Positions 47,419 to 60,570 are shown, counted from the first letter of the stretch. The stretch is DNA of 64,000 nucleotides from Umbelopsis ramanniana AG (GCF_025399195.1 NW_026252147.1:1-64000), one strand, 5' to 3'. Translations and numbers: made by a program. The notes: generated by a model not told the origin, from the letters alone.

Positions 47419-49684
47419 TTATATGGCTGATAGATCTCTGCCCCAAATTGCACCTTTCGTCCAGTCAATACTGAGATTCAATCGAGTACGCAGACTGACT
47501 TGCTCACTCCAGTACACACTGCGCCATAGGTATAATGCCCACAAACCGCCAACCATCTTATAGCCCCAGCTAAATTCGCCTACAGCAGTGTTTCCAAGAT
47601 ACGCAAGTGAACCTAGATGATGATACGCGAAGGGCTGCACAACCTGATCCTCACTAACCCCTTGCCTACTTGCTTTGGCAATTCTTGATATTGACTTGCC
47701 TAGATATTTGCCTTGTTGGTTGGCTACTTGTGCCGTCTACATCATCATGCCAATATGATGTCAGTCATTTTTCATTATCCACACCCCTTGCTTGACTTTT
47801 GCCAATTCATTCTTGTTTCATGTGATCGCTACTTACTGCGGGTAAATTAGTCGTCTTCTTGTCTAAATCGGTGAGAAGCACCCTAAGTTCATCGATTTCC
47901 AAAGTTCCACTGTTGTCCACATCATATTTTTTAAAAAGATCTGACATCTTGGATAAATGGGTGGTTGCGAGGGGAAATCGTCGACACATGTATTGACCAG
48001 CTTCTACAAATTCGTCGAATGTCAAGCTACCATCTTTGTTCCTAAAAGAGATCAAGCAGAACGATATGTTAATGATTGAGTAGCACTTGCTTATTTGCTA
48101 CATTCTTCTTACTTGTCTGCGGCTTCACAAATATCCATAATATGGGATAGCATTTTAGGATTTTCTATGGTTGCACAATCTCCTATTGCATACACTGATC
48201 CATCCGGTATACCCTTGAGTTTCAAAGTACCATCGGTCACCAAAGCTCTTTGATGCTTCTGAGCTTCCAATTTCTCCGATATATTGCGAGCAAATGGAGT
48301 CATGGCTAATTTTTTCCCACAAGTTCAGGGTAGGTAAGATAAGTCAGTATTTTGACGAAATGTTTCAAACGACATTGCAACAAACAACGTACATATGCCT
48401 GTAGACCACAAACAAAATCCGTAAGGTAATTGCTGAGTTTCAGGGTTACTGGGATCTCCTGCATTCTTCACGGTGTAATGCACTGAGTGTTCGTCTATTT
48501 TTTTCACTCTTGCGTTTGTCACTATCTTGATTTTCTCGCGATCAAACTTCTTTTCGGCGTAGTCACTGATACTTGTGTCAAAGGTATTCAAAATATGATC
48601 TCGAGACTGAATGATGGTGACACTAACGTCTTCTCGAAGTACTTTAGGGAACTTTGAACGGAACAGCGATTAGTCAACCAATCTTTCTATATTTTGCTTG
48701 CCTGCTGCAAAAATACATACCCATCTCACTAGATCTTCGTTGAGAGTGTCAAAAAGTTCGGCGGCAAATTCTACGCCAGTCGGCCCACCTCCGCAAACAA
48801 CGAAGCTGAGAAGTCGCTTTCGTTCCTCAGGGGGTGTGGTAGGCAAGGCTGCCACCTCCAAGTTCTCCAGTACTTGTCGACGAATCTTAATGGCATCTTG
48901 AATCGTCTTTAACTGGAAAGTGTTTTCCAGACCTTCCACACCGTGCGTCATGCTAGTTGCGCCAACAGCGATCACCAGCTTATCGTATGGGACATAAAAG
49001 TCCTTTCCAGTAGCAGGATCTGTGACTTCTACGAGCTTGGAGTCAAAGTCAACGTCTTTGGCAGTCACTTGTAAAAAGTGGGCCTTCATTCTATCCGTAA
49101 TCTTCCTGATGGGCTCTAGAAGTGATCTGACGCCAAACCAATATGTCAATGTTTGCTTGAAATCCCGCACCTTACCAAATTTGACGCAATTTTCCCGCTC
49201 ATTTCAGCGTTTCACTATTGCCGTATACTTACCTCATTTCAAGAGTACCAACCGTTGCGCTAGGCAAAAGAGGGGTGAAGAGGAAGTAGTTGTTTTCGCT
49301 GATCAACGTGACGTTATAGTCATCCTTCTCCAACTGCTCAAGAACCGACACTGCGCCCCATCCGCTACCGATAACCACCAACCTAGGCTTCGTGTTTTCT
49401 TCATGGACAGAATCATCCAAGAAGTGAGACACGACTGGTAGATTCTTGTATCCTCCTAGCTTGGGCTTGAAGGCTTGCTCGGGTACAGTCAAATGCGCGC
49501 CTACTGCAGAGTTGATAACCTCATCGTCCTTGCTCAAGTGATAAGCTGCACCTAAGGCGGATCCAGAGGCGACGCCAACTAGGGTGTATTTTGCTATCTT
49601 TGACTTCTTTTTGGCCGCAGCTGAAGCATAGGTCCTTGAGAGCTGATAAATAGCTGGTAAACGAGCTCGAACTCCTGAAAACAT
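47419..49684 (-). CDS. NDE1: External alternative NADH dehydrogenase with EF-hands
   Basis: Rotenone-insensitive NDH-2 flavoenzyme that feeds cytosolic NAD(P)H electrons to ubiquinone. Exons: 49684-49233, 49126-48721, 48651-48393, 48305-48113, 48041-47837, 47736-47419; 611 codons, 610 residues. An N-terminal presequence and one membrane segment (YTLVGVASGSALGAAYHL) precede the FAD loop VVIGSGWGAVSVLEQL, then VGTLEMRSLLEPIR, the NAD loop FVVCGGGPTGVEFAAEL and AIGDCA. An insertion carries two EF-hand loops, DKNKDGSLTFDEF and DVDNSGTLEIDEL, as in the Ca-dependent fungal NDE1 type. The C-terminus (WGYKMVGGLWALYLW) is the usual membrane-anchoring end. Ca stimulation is expected from the family. 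Confidence 0.93.
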
Positions 49685-49811
49685 GTTTGCAGGAAACTAA
49701 AGGTCGAAAAATGAAAAAAAATTACCGGCATAGAGTTTGGAAATGGCTGAAATACCAGCATGCGGAGTTGCTGTCGGCGTCTCAAAGGTGATGTCAGGGT
49801 GATTGGCGGAC

Positions 49812-51520
49812 ATGAAGGGAAAAACAGATTTTGCGTGGTTCGTTTGCCAAATGTTCAGGAATCCAAGATCAGGCCGGATAATCAGTGCATTATGTCTGAT
49901 TATCGGCTTAATGTATCTGTCCGTACAATGGACGGTTTCCAGCGATAAGCCATCCATAGACATGGCTTCATCTGTCTCGAGCTTAGTCAACCAAAGCCAT
50001 CGTCATGTGTTTGAGCCAGGTAAGACTTTGCAGGGTTTTTGCCCAGTGTGATACTATTAATTTGCACAACCTTTAACGCCCGGTTTCTCGGTACATAGTA
50101 TTATCCTCAAATGATTCGGACATCATCCATTTATCAAACTTTTACGATATTGCTGTTCCACACCCCTTAACACCATGGACGAAAGCTGATGACGTTTTAC
50201 TGAATAGCTCTCTCGGCCAGCTGTTCAAAAGCGAACTTTTAACTACGGGCGAAGTCGTACCTGATTTCCGGCACCTAACCAATCAACAACGGATGTACAA
50301 GGTTTTGTTTCAAAAGTTTGATCCAATGGTAAAGGCTGGTATCAACGTCCAAGAAACCTACGACGAGTTATGGCATTTGTTCCGGTCCCTGGAATCTCGA
50401 TTGTATCCTTGGATCCACATGACCTTTAAATCTGCCTTTGAAATCCCGGAAATGTCCCAAGGGACAGGTATTGTTCTATGCGTTGGAAACAATCAATTCC
50501 GCTATGCTGTCACCGCCATTAGAGCGCTTAGAGAGATTTTACACTCCCAACTTCCCATTGAGATCTTTTACATTGACGACAACGACCTATCGCCCATGAA
50601 GCGATTGTACTTTGAAACCGAGTTCACCAATGTCAGAACTCGAGATATTTCCAAAGTTATCGACAACAAATGGGCCGTACTCGGTGGCTGGGCCATCAAG
50701 CCTTATGCGATTTTAGCCTCCAGCTTCACTGAAGTTATAATGATGGATGCGGACGTCTACTTTTTCCGCAAGCCGGAAGAACTTTTGAGCGACCCTGCAT
50801 ACCTTAAAACGGGTGCATTGTTCTTCTATGACCGCACTCTATTTCCCAAATGGTTCAAAGGACGAGACTGGCTTCTCTCCTTTCTACCAACTTATAGCAC
50901 TCAGTTCCCGCGCTCCAGATGGTGGAATCTCTCGTCCTCCCATGAACAAGAAGCCGGTGTGGTGGTCATTAACAAATCCAAGTCGTTGTTCGGTCTGTTA
51001 TCCACTTGCAAGATGAACGGGAAGAAGGAGCGCGACGAAGTTACCTATAAGCATGTCCATGGTGACAAGGAAGTAAGTTTCTATCCGATCATGGAAAAAA
51101 GTTGACACGGCATTTGCTAATTTATTTTTGTAGACATTTTGGGTTGGGTACGAAATGACTCAAACTCCGTATGCGTTCTTGAAATCTTATGGTGCGGTCA
51201 TTGGTGGTCTTGGCCATAAAGGCGATCCAAGTCAAGTGTGTGGAAATCAACTTCATCTTGGAACGGATGGACGACCCCTTTGGTGGAATGGAGGCATGTT
51301 CCGTGACAAGAACAAGTACCCCGACGAGTATCTCCAATTCACTCATTTTGCTACTGGGCAAGACTGGGAATTCCAAACCAGCTGCATTATTGAGACTGAT
51401 CATATATACCAAACCACTTTAGAAGAACAACATCTCGGTGAACAATATATCCAGCTTGATGCTGTGAGGAAACACGACGAAACTAGGATAGAAGACGGCA
51501 CTTGGAATCAATCGCAGTAA
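49812..51520 (+). CDS. MNN1-family alpha-1,3-mannosyltransferase
   Basis: Three exons (49812-50019, 50099-51072, 51134-51520) give 522 residues. A short cytosolic tail and one membrane anchor (IISALCLIIGLMYLSV) make it a type II Golgi protein. The catalytic part shows GIVLCVGNNQFRYAVTAIRA, FYIDDNDLS, KPYAILASSFTEVIMMDADV with the DxD metal site, and HEQEAGVVVINKSKS, all typical of MNN1/Mannosyl_trans3 enzymes, which add terminal alpha-1,3-mannose to protein glycans. It is divergent from the NADH dehydrogenase gene, with 127 bases between start codons. The start at 49812 is the first ATG that keeps the anchor. Confidence 0.9.
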
Positions 51521-52799
51521 AACTGAACCGTGACATCTTTTCACCCCCAAATGACCTTTTTTTTTTTTGGGCCTCTCGGAGAGACAAGCATGGATAAGCA
51601 AAAGATCCCTCTCTTTACCTCCCAAAAACTGTAATAATGTTTGTTGTTTTTCATCATCATGGCTTTACAGTCCCCCTCTGTATGTAGTTTTTTTTTTCTT
51701 TTTTCAAAAAGTAATTTATCAATGTCACTGGCGATGACCTTCACAACCTCTGTTGATAAAAATAACCCAATGGCATTTTCACCAATGAATGCCATTAACA
51801 CCAACGTACAATTAAAAGCATTGGCAAGTTGCCGCAAAAGTACGCCAACCCAACACCTTGACATTGCCCATGGATTTTAAAATAGCTGAACCAGGGGCAA
51901 AGATCTGAGTGGATATACATGTGTTCTTTTTAATTTTCTCCACACCTCGTTATCATCATAGCGCGGGCACTCTTTTCAATGGTATATTTTACGATGGGCT
52001 GTCCTGACGACATAACGGCATTAGCCTTGATCTGGTTGTAGGACACCTGATCCAAGCAAAGCTGGTAAGGGTTGCACAAAGGCGGAAACACTCTTTGTGT
52101 GACGACGATCACGACATGGAAAAGTGCACTCCTTGACCTAGCACATGTTCCTTTATGAGCAAGCAGACGGCTTACTGACAAGGAATGCTTGTTATCCTAT
52201 CAGGCTACTTCTGATTTGCTTATTTAGTGGTGCTCAGCATTGGCATCCAATATAGACGATCGGCAATGACCTAACTCTGGGACCCGTTTTGACGCTACGC
52301 AATTCTCATTATAAGAGTCGCATCAAAGCACCCATGTTTAGACCAATGAAACCGATGACAATTTTTTTTTCATTACGAGGCGACGGAGTATACGCTGGGC
52401 TGGGTTGACAGCTGATTGACTTAAGTAATGGTTTGTTTGAGATTGATGTTTCAAAAATTTCTTGTTAGCTCACTGGGACCCATGTTTCTTGATGCGTTCA
52501 AGGCCAAAGATCGGATGAGCACTTTTATAGCCCCGAATGTAAACAACCACGTTATGAATGGTAGAGACGCTGATTTGAAAGGAATAGTGTTGTAATATTG
52601 GCTAACACCTATCAGCTATTGAAAAAAAGAGGGGGGGAGGGATGGCAAAAACAGAGACTGGGATTGTTTCTGTTTCTTCTTAACACTGAGTGAGAATTTG
52701 CCTGTTGAGTGCCCCGCTTCAGATTAAAAATAATAATATTTTTTTTCCTTACTTCTCTTTTTCTTTTCACATTTACCAATACCCCATTTCCCCTTTCAC
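51521..52799. other. Intergenic stretch
   Basis: About 1.3 kb between genes on the same strand. T-rich tracts (51558-51570, 51688-51704, 52735-52775) are the only notable features; the last precedes the next start codon by about 25 bases. No gene supported. Confidence 0.5.
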
Positions 52800-54649
52800 A
52801 TGAATACATCGTCCACCAATCATGTCAACCATTCCACACTACTCTCTCAACCTTACAATCCACTGACCAGAACATCCTACTCCAATCAACAAACATTCAA
52901 CTTTCACTCCGCCGGCAATAGTGCATCACGAATGGATTTGGCTCTGGGGCCTCCATCTGCGCCGTCTCAGCCTCCAAATTCAATCTTTCCACCTTTCGAA
53001 CACTCCCTCAAGAGTGTCAATATTGGAGATTGGATAGGCAGAAAGAAACCAGTAGACCCAAAACGTAAGTCATGATTTTTTTTGGGCGATTGGGAACCTT
53101 TTTATCCGAACCTCTCGACCTATTAAGGGAATTCAATGAACCTGACCTTGTCCCCCTCCTTCTCCTTTTCTCATTAAAACAGCCTCTATAACCGAAGACA
53201 ACGATAATTCATGGAGAGACGTTTATCGTAATATAAAATGCATGGACCAACTTTACGATGCCACTTTCTACTCTTGGCTCAAATCCGAAGATAACGTTCT
53301 TGTCACCGCCGTATACCTCCATCGCATTGCCAATGAATACCCCTTATTTCGCATCATCAACGCTTTAAAATGGCTTATCAGCGATTGGCGATTAGAAAGC
53401 ATCAGTATTCTGGTCAGGCATGTTACTGTTGATTGGAAAGATGAAGTTGGTAAGCACCAATCAAACTCCCAGATGTAAACATCTGGTTTTCATCCCACAT
53501 TTTTGTTATTTTACTAATATTTTTAATTTGAATCTGTTAGGCGACTTGCGCAGAGCTCACCTGTTACGCCATCTTACCCACAGCTGGGCCACCCAGTATA
53601 CGGCCACCTTGATCACCACCATTCTTGCTACTCCTCCTTATATGTCATCCACCAATCAACAACGTGAACGCTTTTTGCGAGCTTTTGCCCAGGACTGGGA
53701 TTTTTCAAAGTTATCCGAGTTTTTCATGTATCTTCAAAGTCGGGCTAATGTCGATTACAAGGTAAAGTGCGTCATGCTGCAAGAAGCCGCTCGACGAGAG
53801 CGGGAAACGTTGGGAGCCAAATTGAATAAGAAACGAGGAGCAACTACATCTGCCCTAATCCCGGATTACCGGAAAGCCGATATCGGATTACACGATGATG
53901 TGCAAGTCCCCCCAACTACCGGCGCAGACAAAGAAGTCATGTCGGTTATTACTGCTGAAAAAATGAGAGCCAATTTGGACACCACCGATGCCAATGCGAA
54001 GGTTGTCACACCAGCACCTTCTAGTTTGGAAAACTCTGAAGAAAATACACAGCCTCGGCGGCATCATCGACGAACCTCAAGTAATGATGTAACCGATATC
54101 AAACGGTTGAGACTTTCTACACCAAATTTCGAAAATGGTAACGAAGAATCTAGTAATACTACAGCTCTCTCTTCGTCTGCCTCATCTTTAGGTCGGATAA
54201 ATAGTGCAAATGTGGCGAGTTCGGTTCCATCCGCCTCACCCACTGCCATAGCAGCAACTATCAATACCCGACGAGCGGCTACACCAGATCATCGAATAAG
54301 TTCTTCATCTTTCAATTGCGAATTACCGAGTAGTAATCAAAGCTCCCGCTCAGTTCGACATGGTATACCCAGCGACATCAACTCATCGCCATCCACTCCT
54401 TCACAACGATCCCCTACGTCTTCTACAGTCACGTCCTCGACTGCAACTTTCCCCCGCCATCATCATCACTATCATCCGTATGCTTCTTCCGCTCACTCGC
54501 CCATTTCTCAAGCAACAAGACGACGCTCCAGTTCGGGTGCATCCACCTCATCTACTACCGTTGCATCGTCAGAGGTTGTCGCCAGTAGGGTGGATGAGGA
54601 ATGTGACATGGATGATATGGCCACTTCCAAGCGACGGGCTCTTATCTGA
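52800..54649 (+). CDS. Protein of unknown family with Ser-rich C-terminal half
   Basis: Three exons, 52800-53064, 53183-53449 and 53541-54649, sum to 547 codons, 546 residues. The first 95 residues are disordered and rich in Asn, Ser and Pro. Residues about 95-300 look helical and folded (DQLYDATFYSWLKSEDN, ALKWLISDWRLESISILVRH, RAHLLRHLTHSWATQYTATL, FAQDWDFSKLSEFFMYLQSR), perhaps a solenoid. The remainder is Ser/Thr/Arg-rich low complexity with a His/Tyr cluster (RHHHHYHPY) and a basic KRRAL end. The splice phases fit and the folded part reads as truly coding. I do not recognise a family; a nuclear or regulatory protein would be a guess. Confidence 0.8.
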
Positions 54650-55717
54650 ACTATATATCCCCCTTTGCTATGTCAAATAAACCTCCATCCTTGTGTTTTT
54701 TTTTTCTTGAAAAAAAATATATTATATATACACAAACGAAAAACAAAAAAAAGAAAGGTAGTCGTGCTGGTGTTTTTGATATGGTTGGCGGTCGGGTATT
54801 TCAGCTAACATTGACCACCAGCTTATATTTAAATCAAAAGGAATCATCTGTGACGATGTGTTCTTACCTTATTTGAACCTCGCTAGCATCGACCTTTCTA
54901 TTTCATACGCGCTTTCATTCTTCAAACGTCAAGATTAAGCATTTACCGTGGCTGCAGTGGGAATGAGAATTTCCTTTTTGTATTACTATTTTTTTTTTTT
55001 TCTTATCATCCTCACGATATCAGATTTACCTCGCAGTCCTATCAATGTTGTGTCTCACGAAATTTTCATCCAACAAAGTTTTCAAAAAGTAGCTATATGT
55101 CTACAAAAATAAGCTCAATGCTAATCACTCACATCGACATGAGAACAAACCTGGTCATGTCTTATTAATATTGACAAGGTTATCGTCCAGTTTCGCTTCA
55201 AAGGACAATCACGTGCTACAATGGGGGATGCACCCAACGTTTAAAAGTCTATCTCGACTTGAACGAGTAGCAACCAAGACTGACGATACAAAGCATACTT
55301 TTTGATATAACCTTCAACTCACCGCGTTATGGTTGCTCGTACCAACTGGTCTGGCGGTCGATTGAGTACACGTAAAAAAAAATTGTCAGCGAAATTATTA
55401 CAGTGTCACAAACTTTTTTTATCCCCCTGTTCAAACCAATGCTCCAACGCTCAAGACAGTTCTCTCGATTTTTTTCTTTCTGTCTCATAACTATGTACTC
55501 GATGGTATTTCGCACACACGATCGACAGACCCCAGGTTAAATTTCACTCAGTTAAAATAGTGACGCCACTGGTTTTGAGCAAAGGTGCTTTGTCTTTTGA
55601 ATTCGAGTCAAAAGCAGAAATTTTGAACCGCCGGTCCAATAGCGTGGAAATTTTTTGCAGCTGGTGAAAAGACCCTGTGTTTACCATTTTCAACCGTCTT
55701 ACATCGTTCCAGCCAAC
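54650..55717. other. Intergenic stretch
   Basis: About 1.1 kb. It starts with T-rich and A-rich runs (54695-54760) just after the upstream stop, a likely 3' processing region, and contains a T-run at 54987-55003. No gene supported; the end presumably holds the succinyl-CoA ligase promoter. Confidence 0.5.
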
Positions 55718-57159
55718 ATGTTTGCAGCCAAGCACTCATCCATTTTGCGTGCTACCGTTTCAGGTACGCATTTTGACTTGCTCTATCGTTCATCACATCC
55801 CTGTTTTCGAACTTTAATTTGACCCACTCCCCTTTCTCATCCACTTAGTTGCCCGCCGTGCCTATGGTACTACTGGATATGATTCCACCTACAAGAACTT
55901 GATGATTAACAAGAACACCAAGGTCATCTGCCAAGGTTTCACTGGAAAGCAGGTACTGTCATCTGATGTTCAACGCCAGATTTTCTTACAGTTCATATAC
56001 CCCTTGCTAAACTCTCATTGCTCAACCAGGGTACTTTCCACTCGCAACAAGCCATTGAATACGGCACAAACATGGTTGGTGGTATCTCCCCCAAGAAGGC
56101 CGGTCAAACCCACCTTGGCCTCCCTGTCTTTGCCTCTGTCAGAGATGTAATGTATCCATCAGCGAGTCATCACTTTAGCGCGTTTTCCACCCATATTAAC
56201 TTACCCTACGTACTATAGGCTGTCAAGGAAACCAAGGCTGATGCTTCCGTCATCTACGTTCCCCCTCCTGGCGCTGCTGCCGCCATCTTGGAAGCCATCG
56301 AAGCTGAAGTTCCTTTGATTGTTGCCATCACTGAGGGTATTCCTCAACACGATATGGTCAGAGTCAAGCAAGCTCTTTTGACCCAAGACAAGTCTCGTCT
56401 CGTTGGTCCCAACTGCCCTGGTATCATCGCTCCTGAGCAGTGCAAAATTGGTATCATGCCCGGTCACATTCACAAGCGCGGTAACGTTGGTATCGTCTCT
56501 CGCTCCGGTACCCTTACCTACGAGGCCGTCAACCAAACTACCCAGGTTGGCCTCGGTCAAACTCTCTGCGTCGGTATTGGTGGTGATCCTTTGAACGGTA
56601 CCAACTTCATTGACTGCTTGAGAGTCTTCTTGGAAGATGATGCTACTGAAGGTAAGTCAATATTTGCTGGGTATGTTTGTATAAAATGTTGTTGGTTTTA
56701 AACCTGGTATCCTCGTAGGTATTGTTATGATTGGTGAAATCGGTGGTTCCGCTGAAGAAGAGGCTGCCGAATTCTTGAAGCAATATAACCTCACCAGAGA
56801 GAAGCCCAAGCCCGTTGTTTCCTTCATTGCTGGTCTCACTGCTCCCCCTGGTCGTCGTATGGGTAAGTTGTTATTTTGAGCTGCTACCGCGTCAGATCGA
56901 AATCTAACCCTTTCTTTTTTTTTTTTTTAACATTTAGGTCACGCTGGTGCTATCATCTCAGGTGGAAAGGGTGGTGCTCAAGACAAGATGCGTGCTTTGG
57001 AAAATGCAAATGTCATTGTCTCCAAGTCCCCTGCCGACATGGGTGTCTTGCTCAAGAAGGTAAGCTATAGGAATGATTTGAACGGCCATCTGTTACCGAG
57101 TTTTCCATGCCTAATGATTCTTTCATCACTAGGCTATGACCGAGGCTGGTCTTGTTTAG
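55718..57159 (+). CDS. LSC1: Succinyl-CoA ligase alpha subunit, mitochondrial
   Basis: Citric-acid-cycle enzyme subunit that binds CoA and carries the phosphohistidine. Seven exons: 55718-55763, 55849-55952, 56030-56146, 56219-56651, 56719-56862, 56938-57059, 57133-57159; 331 codons, 330 residues. A short presequence ends near [15 protein letters not shown]. Then come [20 protein letters not shown], the CoA site [55 protein letters not shown] and [13 protein letters not shown]. The active-site His lies in [15 protein letters not shown]. The last exon encodes only AMTEAGLV. Codon use is strongly biased to C-ending codons, as expected for an abundant protein. Confidence 0.96.
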
Positions 57160-57865
57160 ATAGATATATGAAATCGTCGCGCATCATTCCAAGAATATAC
57201 AAAAAATATACGAGTTGTTTACTATTTTATACTTTCCTTTTTCTTCTACTATTGATGGGTTAGAGACTCGTGTTAGAAATATAACGCCTCGTTATTCGCT
57301 CAACTACGACAATGGCCCATTCCAAAATAATGGCGAAAGCCGTTCAACACCGACGCATTATCTTCAAATAGAATTGCGTCTTATGTTACATAGATGTCGA
57401 GTTTAGGGAACGGTTCATTACGGAATGATTTAGTATAAAGCCGGGCAATTGCCATGCAACATTGTTATCTGGTTCTGAGTGCCCATACCGAGGTTACGAC
57501 CGATCTTACACCATATGTGGAGAAATGTTTTGGCTATTTATGCATGCGCATTAACCAGCTGTCGTTGCTCGTATACGGAAACATCCGCCATTGATAGTAC
57601 ATGACGATATTCTGCAAAATTGCAGCCCCATCCAAGAAGCAGTTCTTCGTTCCATGAAACGTATCCTTGTACACATGCTTCTTGCTTCGTATTACTAGCC
57701 GGCCAAGATTTTGCCAGTGTTTATAATGGCAGAAAAGTCTTGCCATATCTCCTCATCATTTCTTCCTTTTCTTCTTCATCTCAGGCTGGTCTGAATCAGC
57801 TTTTGTCCTGTCTCCACAGGTAAGGCGCTTGACCACTCCTACACTCCCTTCCTTTCATTTTCAAC
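57160..57865. other. Intergenic stretch
   Basis: About 700 bases between two same-strand genes. No gene supported; a CT-rich patch (57750-57785) and a short CTTCCTTTC tract near 57850 come just before the next start. Confidence 0.5.
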
Positions 57866-59617
57866 ATGCCCATATTAGCCGACTTTCCTAAATTAATGGG
57901 CAGCTATGCCGTAGCCTGCCATGATATAAATTATACGCTTGCAGTCGATGGATTCGACTCTAATAGCATGTCGTCTGACGATTCTAATGCAACAAAATTG
58001 GACGGCAAAGAATTCACGCATCCAAAGGTGGACTCTGTCTATGTCCGAATATTTTACCCAACAACAGTTTCCAAAAAGTCCACTTATTTTTCAAAAGCAA
58101 ACTGGTTGACCAGTGACCATTACGGTATAGGTAAGCCGAAGACACAAATTTAAATTTTAAAGGAGTTCTGGCGAGATAAATTACCATAGCATTTATGATA
58201 ACCGTTATTTTGTTGCTCCTTTTTTTAATTTTATTTTATTGTTTACCGACAGCCTTGTGTGATCTTGTTGGTATTCCTGGTTTTATTGCCAAAGCTCTGG
58301 CAACTCGCGCTGCTCAAAAACGCACTCACTTCTATATGGATGCACCTTTAAGTGATGAAGAAGCTTCCTATCCGATTGTCATTTTCAGTCATGGTTTGGG
58401 TAAGGTGGCAAACAATGTGTCAATCCCATGACAGCTAACTTGAAGGCTACAGTTCTGACACATTATGATATTTATTCGAGCAGACGTATAGAATACTAAC
58501 TTTTTATTTTTTCATTCACTTTCATACTTTCACAAATCTACTACAAAGCCGGCAATCGTTTGATATATTCCAATCTATGTTCTCAGCTGGCTAGTCATGG
58601 GTTGATAGTATTTGCTATCGAACACAGGGACGGATCTGGAAGCCTTGCTTTAGGTGCCGATGGAAAGTGGATACCCTTTGAAAAGACACATCGAGAAAAT
58701 TGGGATTTGTTTCAAGACCAAATTACATTTCGAGCTGCCGAGGTACAAATTTGTCTGGAGCTTGTGCGAGAAATAAATACAGGAAAACAACCATGTCTAA
58801 AGGGCGACCCTGTACTTTACGATTTTTGTGGTCGGTTGGATCAGCAAAATATGACCATGGCCGGCCACAGCTTTGGTGGAGCAACCACAGTAAGTCTAAA
58901 CTTTTTATTACATCACACAAATATACGATAAAGTCAGTAGTAAAAATAACAAACAAAACAAAAGAAAGCTTTTTGCTCAGCACTACCAACTTTAAATCAT
59001 TTTTCCATCGCAGTACATTAAATTATACCTTTTCGTTGCAGGCACTGCTTCTTCGAAGTCCACTTAATCCGTTTAGATGCGGTATACTCTTCGACCCTTG
59101 GGTACAACCCATCATGAATAAGCATGGATGTCACCAGCCGTTAACCCGGCCAATATTAGGTATCGCAAGTGATCAATTTGTGAATTGGACCCAAAACTTT
59201 GACTTGGTTCAGCAGCTGTTCAGTGACGTGATGCCAGGAGTGACAACCACCTTGACATCAGTTATAGGAAGTGATCACCAAGCACAGTCCGATATTCCAG
59301 TAAGAACGAATTTTTTCATACGGTGAACGATCAACACCGTGTTGTCTCTGCTTGTTGACATCACATATTTATTTTTCCCTTTACAGTTGATTTTGCGCCA
59401 TTTAATGCGCTTTGACATTCGACTCTTCTTTCAAACCTGCCCAACTCAAACCCTGCGTATAAATTGTCTGGCGAGCATCGAGTTTTTGCGTATTCATTTA
59501 CATAGATCAAACCCCACGGCCAGGATAGCTATTCCACAATGGACTTCTTGCAAGTCAAATAAGAAATTGATCGTTCACCAAGAAATTTGCGGGAAACCAG
59601 AGTTATCAGCAGCATAA
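57866..59617 (+). CDS. Platelet-activating-factor acetylhydrolase-like lipase
   Basis: Five exons (57866-58130, 58253-58399, 58549-58889, 59042-59299, 59387-59617) give 413 residues, the usual size of the PLA2G7/PAF-AH II family. Landmarks: VRIFYPT in the first strand, YPIVIFSHGL and the AGNRLIYSNLCSQLASHGLI that follows, IEHRDGSG, and the nucleophile elbow MAGHSFGGAT (catalytic Ser). The catalytic Asp is probably in GILFDPWVQP, and the His in VIGSDHQAQSDIP. There is no signal peptide, so an intracellular enzyme cleaving short or oxidised acyl chains from phospholipids is likely. Its end faces the end of the endonuclease V gene, 59 bases apart. Confidence 0.9.
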
Positions 59618-59676
59618 TATAGGAATAAAGAAATCGTAGTGTTTATTGAAGTTGAGACATGAGCATGCCTATGGTT

Positions 59677-60570
59677 CTATCGTGACAAATTGTGATCACG
59701 GATGTATTTGCGGCTAAGGCCATCTGCTTGTCGTATGGGTTCGGCATTTTTGAACTTGCTGCAGGCCAATACGATTTCTACAGCGGTGGGTAGATCGACA
59801 CCATGACCTTGACTTACAAAAACAGGATTTTTAGCATCATCGGATGATCGCAGTGCCACTCCATAAACAACTCCAGAAGCTCCAATTAGGTCTACCGTAT
59901 CGCCTCGCTTTTGTAGAGCCTTTTTGCAACGAGCTTTCACCTCCACCATCTCCATAGCCGAACCTTCTTCCGGGATATGGAGGAAATTTTTTGCAACACC
60001 GATGCAAGGAGTGTCGGACAAAACTCCCAAATGACATGCTAGGCCAAATTGACGCGGGTGAAGGATACCATTTCCTTTTTTTTCCACGATCGAGTATGTG
60101 CGTGCGATTAAAAAATGAGGTAAAAAAAATAATCAATGGCATGCTACACTATGCCGATCCTTCCCAGAAATATCCATACCATCAACGAGGATAACTTGTG
60201 GATATATGTCAGGCTGAGTGGCTTTCAAATCATTTAATAACTCCACTAGCGGGCCTACTTCCCTAAATGCCAGGTAGCCCGGGATATAAGGAAGGGTTAG
60301 AGTAACCCATTTATACGAAGCATGGATCAATTTTAGCGAAGGAAATTCCAGAACGACGACACAAGCAACGGCATGATCACTGTCGTTCAATGGAAAGCTC
60401 AAATCGACACCTCCGACATACTTCAGCTGAGCCAAAGTTACATCATTGCTCAGGCGTAACACGTTCTTGAGGCGACCTTGTTCCCTGCACACAAGAATGA
60501 ATTGATTTAGCTACCAAACCATCCTCCGGGGAAGAAGCGTTGGTTTGACATTAAGTTTCACCTTGGCCAT
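59677..60570 (-). CDS. Endonuclease V
   Basis: Nuclease of the EndoV family, acting near deaminated (inosine) bases in RNA or DNA. Exons 60570-60515, 60484-60180 and 60074-59677 give 253 codons, 252 residues. Motifs: WEQGRLK at the start, VGGVDLSF with the first catalytic Asp, LPYIPGYLAFREVGPL, VILVDGNGILHPRQFGLACH formed across the second intron, and GVAKNFLHIP. Introns are 30 nt (60485-60514) and 105 nt; the first is unusually short, and the join TTTG|GGAAC restores the conserved Trp-Glu-Gln. The start at 60570 (MAKVKL) was preferred over upstream in-frame codons that would add an Arg/Glu run from the CT microsatellite. Confidence 0.88.
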
